NCBI GenBank assembly: GCA_019750655.1
Contig: JAIEOG010000110.1
Location: 1-11,831 of the forward strand
Source: a bacterium
Lineage (GTDB): Bacteria > Bdellovibrionota > FAC87 > UBA2466
Length of the DNA: 11,831 nt
Direction of reading: 5' to 3'
Shown here: piece after piece, positions 6,756 to 11,831 of the stretch
Layout of the letters: every line of letters starts with the position of its first letter
Numbering within the stretch: position 1 is the first letter of the stretch
Position numbers and translations under genes: made by a program
Notes under the pieces: model-generated
What the model was told of the DNA's origin: nothing
The model's input: only the letters and a program-made list of their open reading frames with translations
The model's database searches: none

Positions 6756-7179
6756 CCGTGCCGGCAGTGCCATCTGGTCCGTCGGACGAGATGGTGTAGT
6801 TTTGGTAATCCTGGCACTCATAGCGGTATGGGTTGCCGAAGGGGTCGTTCACGAGCTGCTTCTTTCCGAAGTAGCCCCCTTCTGGATAGTTCTTCGGAAC
6901 ACGGCCCGAAGACGGCGCGGAAATCAACGCCTGCAAGCCTTGGCTCGTATCCGGGTACTGGCTGTGGGCCAGGTAGTACGCATTGAGCGATTGCTCGTAA
7001 GAAGCCATTTGAATTTTAGCTGCCTGGATTTTCGATTCCCGGAACTTCTTAATAACGTTTACCCCGACGAAGCTAAAGAGCATCCCGACGATCGCCAGAA
7101 CGATCATGATTTCGATCAAGGTGAAACCTGCTGGCGCGCGGCGCGCAGTCGCCTTACTAGTCTTTTTGAAAACAGCCAT
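6733..7179 (-). CDS. gspG: Type II secretion system major pseudopilin GspG
   Basis: A 148-residue protein, the main subunit of the pseudopilus that works as a periplasmic piston. It has a basic leader (MAVFKKTSKATARRAPAG), cleavage G18|F19, and Glu at +5 (E23) in FTLIEIMIVLAIVGMLFSF. Family hallmarks follow: the long helix with AKIQMASYEQSLNAYYL, then YPDTSQGLQALI, NDPFGNPYRYEC (equivalent to the conserved DPWGNPY) and the Asp/Gly-rich C-terminal loop SSDGPDGTAGTDDDI that forms the calcium site in GspG. Length is normal. The ATG at 7177-7179 is preceded by GGGAGA at 7186-7191. It follows gspF after 14 nt, the widest gap in the operon, which fits a need for strong independent initiation of the most abundant subunit. 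Confidence 0.96.
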   Translation of the reverse strand: MAVFKKTSKATARRAPAGFTLIEIMIVLAIVGMLFSFVGVNVIKKFRESKIQAAKIQMASYEQSLNAYYLAHSQYPDTSQGLQALISAPSSGRVPKNYPEGGYFGKKQLVNDPFGNPYRYECQDYQNYTISSDGPDGTAGTDDDITQE

Positions 7180-7185
7180 TGTATA

Positions 7186-7191
7186 TCTCCC
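7186..7191 (-). promoter_or_regulatory. Ribosome binding site of gspG
   Basis: GGGAGA on the minus strand, about 6-7 nt before the gspG ATG, sits in the 14-nt gap after gspF. It decides the start and gives the major pseudopilin its own initiation site. Confidence 0.75.
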
Positions 7192-7193
7192 TA

Positions 7194-8420
7194 TTAACCT
7201 GGCATCGAGCCAAGGTTGTTAAGCTCCATCATCGGCAGGAAAATCGACAGCGCGACCAATCCAATGACGACACCCATGACGAGAATCATAAGGGGCTCCA
7301 ATAACCTTGTCATGGATTTGATAGCGTTATCCACCTGCGCGTCGTAAGAGTCCGATACGACGTTCAACATATCCTCTAGCTCCCCGGTTTTCTCGCCCAC
7401 CGCGATCATATGCGTCAGGATAGGGGGGAACTGCCCACTGGCGCGCAACGGGGCAGCGATGGTCTGGCCCTCTTGGATGCTCTCGCGCGATTGGATGAGT
7501 GCCTTGCGGATGACGGTGTTTTCCACGACATCTTTCACGATGTCGATGGCGTCTAGGAGCTGAACGCCGCTGCCAATAAGAGTACTCAGTGTACGGGCAA
7601 AACGTGACACGGCGACCATACGGCGCATCTTGCCGTAAGCAGGCAGCTTCAGCGAGAAGCCGTCCCACCACTCTCTGCCGCTCTTGGTGTTGATGTACCA
7701 CATGAAAAATGAATAGAAGCCGATCATCCCCAGGATAAGCGCCAGCCAGTATTTAGAGACCACGTCGCTGATTTTGATCATGACGAGGGTCAAAGTTGGA
7801 AGCGCCATCTTAGAGCCTGCGAAAACTTCGGTAATTTTGGGCACGGCGAAGGCGAAAAGGAAAATGACGATCATGAAACCAGCCGTCATCATGAACGCCG
7901 GGTAAACCATGGCGCCAACGACTTTATTGCGCAGGTCGAGTTGTGCTTCTGCGAAATTCGCCAAGCGGTTGAGCACGAGGTCTAAGTTACCGCTCGCCTC
8001 CCCCACCTGAATCATGGAGATGAAAATCGGGGTGAAGACTTTTGGGAACTGGCGGCAGGCATCCGCAAGCGATTTACCTTCGTTCACGCTAGTGCGGACC
8101 TGGGCCAGTATGCCTTTGAGTTTGCTGTCGTCAGTTTGTTCGACGAGAGCAACGAGAGCTTCGTCGAGAGGGATGCGCGCTTTTACGAGAGTGGCCAGCT
8201 GGCGAATCATCATGGACAGGTTGGCCATTTTCACGCCACCCGATCCTGGGATCGCTATTTTGTTTTCTTTTTGCTGGCCGGCTTTCTTCTCTTTGAGATC
8301 CGTCGGGAAAATGCCGCGCGTTTTTAGTTTCGCGCGGGCGTTCTTGGCCGAATCGGCCTCGATCGCTCCCTTGGCCGATTTTCCGCCAGGCCCTACTCCT
8401 TTGTATTCGAATAAGGGCAT
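7194..8420 (-). CDS. gspF: Type II secretion system inner-membrane platform protein GspF
   Basis: A 408-residue polytopic inner-membrane protein at the base of the pseudopilus, contacted by GspE and GspL. It starts with the conserved MPLFEYKGVGPGGKSAKG motif and has two homologous cytoplasmic helical domains. The first (about 65-170) carries QLATLVKARIPLDEAL and ISMIQVGEASGNLDLVL. The second (about 270-370) carries RFARTLSTLIGSGVQLLDAI and HMIAVGEKTGELEDML. Transmembrane helices are near 174-194, 225-243 and 375-397, ending LVALSIFLPMMELNNL, as is standard. Length matches the family. The ATG (8418-8420) follows the gspE TAA after 3 nt, with AGGA at 8428-8431 as binding site. Confidence 0.97.
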   Translation of the reverse strand: MPLFEYKGVGPGGKSAKGAIEADSAKNARAKLKTRGIFPTDLKEKKAGQQKENKIAIPGSGGVKMANLSMMIRQLATLVKARIPLDEALVALVEQTDDSKLKGILAQVRTSVNEGKSLADACRQFPKVFTPIFISMIQVGEASGNLDLVLNRLANFAEAQLDLRNKVVGAMVYPAFMMTAGFMIVIFLFAFAVPKITEVFAGSKMALPTLTLVMIKISDVVSKYWLALILGMIGFYSFFMWYINTKSGREWWDGFSLKLPAYGKMRRMVAVSRFARTLSTLIGSGVQLLDAIDIVKDVVENTVIRKALIQSRESIQEGQTIAAPLRASGQFPPILTHMIAVGEKTGELEDMLNVVSDSYDAQVDNAIKSMTRLLEPLMILVMGVVIGLVALSIFLPMMELNNLGSMPG

Positions 8421-8423
8421 GCG

Positions 8424-10154
8424 TTATTCCTGTGTCACCGACACCAGTTCTACAGCAGTCGTTGCACCAGACAAGACGGCTTGGACACCATTGAGGCGCA
8501 AGCTGATCATGCCCTTAGCTTCGGCGGCCTTTTTGACAGCCGAGGCATCGGAGCGCTCCATGACCAGGCCCCGGATTTCGTCGTCCATGATCATGAGCTC
8601 GTGAACGACCATACGGCCTTTGTAGCCCGTGCCGCTGCATTCCGCGCAACCTTTGGCGCGCGCGATGCGACGACCGGCGAAAAGTTTGGGGTTCAATCCC
8701 AAGTTCTCGAGCTCGACCGGCTGCGGCTCGTACATTTCTACGCAGTTTTTACAGACGCGGCGGATAAGGCGCTGCGCGAGCACGGCGAGCAGCGAAGACG
8801 ACACGAGAAAAGGCTCAATCCCCATGTCCACGAGACGTGTAATCGCGCCAGGCGCGTCGTTAGTGTGGACGGAGGCGAGCACAAAGTGACCTGTGAGCGA
8901 AGCTTGGATCGCGATTTCCGCCGTTTCCTTATCGCGAATCTCCCCGACCATCACGACGTCCGGATCCTGACGCAAAATCGCGCGCAAGCCGGAGGCGAAG
9001 GTGAGGCCAATTTTCGGGTTTACCTGGATCTGCCCAATCCCTTTGAGGTCATACTCAATAGGATCTTCCACTGTGATGATATTGCGCTCGGTGGAGTTGA
9101 TGCGGCTAAGGCCTGCGTAAAGAGTCGTCGTTTTACCGCTACCGGTAGGACCCGTTACGAGGAAGATCCCGTGCTTTTTGTAAATAATGTTGTTGATGAC
9201 GTTGATCGCTTTTTCGTCAAAGCCAAGATCAGAGAGGTCCAAGCGCACGCTGCTCTTGTCCAAGATACGCAACACGAGGCGCTCGCCGTGAGCCGTCGGT
9301 ATGACGGAAAGACGTATATCGACGTCTTTGCCGGCGATTTTGATCTTAATACGGCCGTCCTGCGGCAAGCGCTTTTCGGCGATATCTAACTCGCCCATCA
9401 GCTTGATACGCGAAGAGATCCCGGCGTGGAGCTTTTTGGGGGTACGGACAATATCGTAGAGCACACCGTCGATTCGGAACCGCACGGCGAGGTCTTTTTC
9501 GTAAGGCTCGATATGGATGTCTGAGCACTTATCTTTAATAGCGCGGAAGATGATATTGTTTACAAACTTAATGATAGGCGCGTCGCTGTCGGAGGATTCC
9601 AATAAGTCGACGGGTTCTTTAAGGTCGTATTCGTATTCCTCTTCCTGCTTATCTTCGCCCATATCCGAAATCAGGCTTTGCTTCACCCGCTCGTAAACGC
9701 GGTTGATAGCATCCAGAATCACTTTGCTTTCGCAAAGCACTGGGCGGACTTCCTTTTGAAAGATCACGCGCAGGTCATCGAGGCATTGCAGGTTAAAAGG
9801 ATCGGCAACGGCTGCTGTGACGGCGATTTCGTCGATCGCCACAGGCAGAACTTCGAATTGCCGTGCATAGGCAATTGGGATCTCGCGCACCCATTCGGGA
9901 TCAATGTGCTTGATATCGATCTCTTTAAGAGTCGGGATACCGAGCTGGAGTCCGAGAGCGAGGAGGATCTCATTTGCTTGCAGAAACTTCTTCTGGATGA
10001 GGATTTCACCCAGACGGCCGCCCTTTTCTTGCTGGATGGCGAGCGCCTCGCGGAGCTGCACCTCCGACAGAGAAGTCTGCGAAAGCAAGATCTGGCCGAT
10101 CTTGTTCTCTTGGCGCAGTACGCGATTGAGAATGTCCGTTGCGTTCTTTGCCAC
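8424..10154 (-). CDS. gspE: Type II secretion system ATPase GspE
   Basis: A 576-residue cytoplasmic hexameric ATPase powering pseudopilus assembly. The N-terminal MshEN/GspE-N region (about 15-155) includes KIGQILLSQTSLSEVQLREAL and GRLGEILIQKKFL, and docks onto GspL. An acidic linker (EDKQEEEYEYDLKEP, about 167-181) leads to the N2/PAS-like part with DIHIEPYEKDLAVRFRIDG. The catalytic core has Walker A GPTGSGKTT (335-343), Asp box ITVEDPIEY (360-368), Walker B DPDVVMVGEIRD (397-408) and His box LTGHFVLASVHTNDA (420-434). The tetracysteine zinc module is CKNC (468-471) with CAEC (503-506), typical of GspE. All key residues are present. The start is GTG (10152-10154), 2 nt after the gspD stop, with a strong GGAGGG. 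PilB is the alternative family, excluded by the gspD-N context. Confidence 0.97.
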   Translation of the reverse strand: MAKNATDILNRVLRQENKIGQILLSQTSLSEVQLREALAIQQEKGGRLGEILIQKKFLQANEILLALGLQLGIPTLKEIDIKHIDPEWVREIPIAYARQFEVLPVAIDEIAVTAAVADPFNLQCLDDLRVIFQKEVRPVLCESKVILDAINRVYERVKQSLISDMGEDKQEEEYEYDLKEPVDLLESSDSDAPIIKFVNNIIFRAIKDKCSDIHIEPYEKDLAVRFRIDGVLYDIVRTPKKLHAGISSRIKLMGELDIAEKRLPQDGRIKIKIAGKDVDIRLSVIPTAHGERLVLRILDKSSVRLDLSDLGFDEKAINVINNIIYKKHGIFLVTGPTGSGKTTTLYAGLSRINSTERNIITVEDPIEYDLKGIGQIQVNPKIGLTFASGLRAILRQDPDVVMVGEIRDKETAEIAIQASLTGHFVLASVHTNDAPGAITRLVDMGIEPFLVSSSLLAVLAQRLIRRVCKNCVEMYEPQPVELENLGLNPKLFAGRRIARAKGCAECSGTGYKGRMVVHELMIMDDEIRGLVMERSDASAVKKAAEAKGMISLRLNGVQAVLSGATTAVELVSVTQE

Positions 10155-10156
10155 GG

Positions 10157-11831
10157 TTATCCCTCCGCCCCCGGAATTTCATACATGGGCTCAGGGTTGC
10201 TAGGTAGTTCGGGTACCGGTTGCGTCGTAGGCGCAGGCTCCTTGCTGTCTGGAGCGGTGGCCCGCGAAGCCCCACGCTGCGGATCGGGTTTAATCGTGCT
10301 GCTAGCTTTGGGGCTTAAGTCCTCCTCCTCGTCGGAGGCGTTGTTGTTGCGATACCGATCGAGAGGATCAGCGCCTTCTCCGGATTTCTGCCGGCTAACG
10401 CCTTCCGAAACTTTATCGAGGCGTTTCTTGTGGACGTCTTCTCCGCCCATATTGTCCTCGACGAAGCCGTCGTGCTGTTTGAAATTCTCATCAATGATCT
10501 GAGCCGCCGAGACGCTCGTACCGATGATGCGAGGGCGGAGCAAGATGATGAGGTTGGTTTTGGTGGTCTTGAACTCCTTAGCCTTGAAGAGCCAACCCAG
10601 GATCGGAATGTCTCCCAAGAGCGGAACCTTGCGGACCGTCTCATCGACTTTATCCGACATCAACCCGCCCAACATGATGTAGTCCTGGTCTTTCACCACG
10701 ACGGTCGTGTTGGTTACGCGAGAGGTGGTCGCGATCTGCACCTTTTGCAAGGAGTCCGGAATGGAGCTCGCATTGCGGATGCTGTCGATCTTCTGTTCGA
10801 TCTCAAGACGCACACTGCGGCTCGCAGCATTCACGTGAGGCGTTAGGTTGATCTCAATCCCCGTTTTCTTGTTCTCAATTGTCCCTTGGCCTGCAGATCC
10901 AATGGATCCTTGGCCTACGGCGGCAACGAAGGAAGTTTGCACCGGAGTTTCATCCAAGACTTTGAATTCCGCCTTTTCGTTGTCGAGCGCGATGATCTGC
11001 GGTGTCGACAGAACCGAGGAATTCGTTTTTGTCGTGATGAGTTTCAACATCCCCATGAAAGTGAAGGTTGAAATGGTCGTCGTTACGCCGTTCACCGTCA
11101 AAGGCACGCGCCACGAAGGGCCGCCTACGATAGGTATGGAGAGACCCGCCGGAGGCGTTCCGTTATTGAGGAAGTTCGTGAGAGAACCGGGGTCGCCCAC
11201 AAAACCGCCCGTAAACGCCTTTCCAGGGCCGCTCGAACCGAGGTTGACGCCGAAGTCCGTTGATCTATCGACGGAGACTTCAAGCAAGGCGGTTTCTACA
11301 AAAACCTGCAAACGCGGGATGTCGAGTTTCTTGATCACGCGTTTGAGGGTTTGGTAGTCGCCGGAGTTTGCCGTAATAACCAACGAGTTGGTCGCGGCAT
11401 CCGACGTGATCTTCACGCCTCCTTCGAGTTCCGCAGAGACGGGGCCCGTACGTGCCGGAGTGGAAGATCCACCGATGCTGCCACCTTGGCTCGCACCACT
11501 CTTGCCTCGATTCGATGACGACGAGGACGAAGAGGAGGATTTGGAGCTCGCAGCATTTCCGCCCGCGAGGGAAGCTAGCGTGGCCGCTAAGTCTTCTGCT
11601 TTGGCGTGCTCGCAATAGTAAACATGGATACGGCCCGTATCCGTCACTCGGACATCGAGCTTACCCACTAATAAAGAGAGCTGATCAAAGCCCGCCTTGT
11701 TCGACATGACGAGCAAGGAGTTCGTTTGTTCATCAGGAATAATTTTGGAAATGATTCCGCCGCCGCGTGTACGCTCCAAGGAGCTACGGCGGAAACTGCG
11801 CGTACGAGCGCCGCCCGCACCGCCACCGCTG
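10157..11831 (-). CDS. gspD: Type II secretion system outer-membrane secretin GspD (N-terminus outside the window)
   Basis: The frame is open to the right edge, giving 557 visible residues; the N-terminal signal, N0, N1 and part of N2 are beyond it. From the edge one sees a Gly/Arg-rich loop (11780-11830), the second half of N2 (IIPDEQTNSLLVMSN, ending GKLDV), N3 (RIHVYYCEHAKAEDLAATL, then VKITSDAATNSLVITANSG), and the secretin domain from LQVFVETALLEVSV. Secretin hallmarks are VLSTPQIIALDNEKAEF near the gate, VPLLGDIPILGWLF (10586-10627 region) and LIILLRPRII. N3 holds a Ser/Gly-rich insertion with nine consecutive Ser. About 121 residues follow the last secretin motif, acidic then Pro-rich, with no obvious pilotin-binding S domain. 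An apparent start at 11779 is an internal TTG codon, not a true start. GspD forms the outer-membrane channel. Confidence 0.96.
   Translation of the reverse strand, partial: SGGGAGGARTRSFRRSSLERTRGGGIISKIIPDEQTNSLLVMSNKAGFDQLSLLVGKLDVRVTDTGRIHVYYCEHAKAEDLAATLASLAGGNAASSKSSSSSSSSSNRGKSGASQGGSIGGSSTPARTGPVSAELEGGVKITSDAATNSLVITANSGDYQTLKRVIKKLDIPRLQVFVETALLEVSVDRSTDFGVNLGSSGPGKAFTGGFVGDPGSLTNFLNNGTPPAGLSIPIVGGPSWRVPLTVNGVTTTISTFTFMGMLKLITTKTNSSVLSTPQIIALDNEKAEFKVLDETPVQTSFVAAVGQGSIGSAGQGTIENKKTGIEINLTPHVNAASRSVRLEIEQKIDSIRNASSIPDSLQKVQIATTSRVTNTTVVVKDQDYIMLGGLMSDKVDETVRKVPLLGDIPILGWLFKAKEFKTTKTNLIILLRPRIIGTSVSAAQIIDENFKQHDGFVEDNMGGEDVHKKRLDKVSEGVSRQKSGEGADPLDRYRNNNASDEEEDLSPKASSTIKPDPQRGASRATAPDSKEPAPTTQPVPELPSNPEPMYEIPGAEG
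10161..10166 (-). promoter_or_regulatory. Ribosome binding site that fixes the GTG start of gspE
   Basis: GGAGGG on the minus strand lies 6 nt before the GTG at 10152-10154 and within the last codons of gspD. The near-perfect Shine-Dalgarno match offsets the weaker GTG codon and supports this start. Confidence 0.8.
11470..11560 (-). repeat. Ser/Gly-rich low-complexity insertion in the N3 domain of GspD
   Basis: This stretch encodes a loop running from GGNAASSK through a nine-Ser run (about 11513-11539) to Gly/Ser-rich GASQGGSIGGSS. It separates the two halves of the N3 domain, where other secretins have a shorter variable loop. On the plus strand it appears as a GATGACGACGAGGACGAAGAGGAGG repeat-like run. 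It is probably an unstructured loop in the periplasmic ring. Confidence 0.65.

Noticed and set aside
6756..6821. Longer gspH starting at Met codons 6821 or 6773
   Set aside because: The resulting leaders would be 18 or 34 residues before the cleavage motif and overlap the conserved end of gspG more deeply. Kept only as alternatives.
6574..7197. A 207-codon plus-strand open frame opposite gspG and gspH
   Set aside because: It is antisense to two clear pseudopilin genes and the peptide is low-plausibility (Arg/Val-rich, no domain).
8014..8604. A 196-codon plus-strand open frame spanning the gspE-gspF junction
   Set aside because: Antisense shadow of both genes; its Ser/Arg/Ala-rich composition mirrors the complementary codons.
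8481..9389. A 302-codon plus-strand open frame opposite gspE
   Set aside because: It lies wholly antisense to the highly conserved catalytic part of gspE. The product has no recognisable motif, and long antisense frames are common opposite codon-biased genes.
8424..10154. Type IV pilus assembly ATPase PilB instead of GspE
   Set aside because: The gene lies between a secretin and gspF in an operon that has gspG (DPFGNPY and calcium loop), gspK, gspL and gspM, so T2SS is the coherent reading.
11777..11779. TTG at 11777-11779 as the true start of gspD
   Set aside because: The frame stays open to the window edge and the N2 domain would be cut in half; a secretin also needs a signal peptide, absent here.
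1..11831. A novel defence, mobile-element, CRISPR or RNA-gene system
   Set aside because: I saw no direct-repeat arrays, transposase or integrase motifs, tRNA-like folds or unexplained gene-free stretch over 150 bases. Nearly the whole window is accounted for by one known secretion operon.

Overview
The window is almost entirely one long minus-strand operon encoding a type II secretion system (T2SS). The order of transcription, from the right edge leftward, is gspD (N-terminus cut off by the window edge), gspE, gspF, gspG, gspH, gspI, gspJ, gspK, gspL, gspM and gspN. The junctions are extremely tight: four 4-nt ATGA/TTGA-type overlaps, one TAATG overlap, one 23-nt overlap, and gaps of only 2, 3, 3 and 14 nt. 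This implies a single transcript with extensive translational coupling. The promoter and any gspC lie beyond the right edge.

The products cover the whole envelope-spanning machine. They are the outer-membrane secretin (GspD), the cytoplasmic ATPase (GspE), the polytopic inner-membrane platform protein (GspF), the major pseudopilin (GspG), the minor pseudopilins (GspH, I, J, K), the assembly-platform proteins (GspL, GspM) and GspN. No prepilin peptidase (GspO/PilD), GspC or pilotin is in view; these must lie elsewhere or be replaced.

At the left end the operon closes with a perfect 12-bp hairpin (98-126) followed on the minus strand by a T-run, a textbook intrinsic terminator. A plus-strand gene converges on it, of which only the last 30 codons (a membrane-spanning C-terminus) are present. 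Between the gspN stop and the hairpin is a 42-codon stretch (stop included) that stays open in the gspN frame and looks coding. It is the most puzzling bit of DNA in the window.

Organism: a Gram-negative (diderm) bacterium of moderate GC. The D-E-F-G-H-I-J-K-L-M-N order, the deltaproteobacteria/Bdellovibrio/Leptospira-type GspN, and a GspL with a well-preserved PilM-like actin fold point to the Bdellovibrionota/Oligoflexia or a related former-deltaproteobacterial lineage. This is inference from gene content, not a database match.

I do not see an undescribed system here. The points of interest are lineage-specific embellishments of a known machine: a cysteine module plus Gly/Thr/Pro tail on GspK, Gly- and Ser-rich loops and a long disordered tail on GspD, an enlarged GspI, a Lys-rich loop in GspH, and the open frame after gspN.
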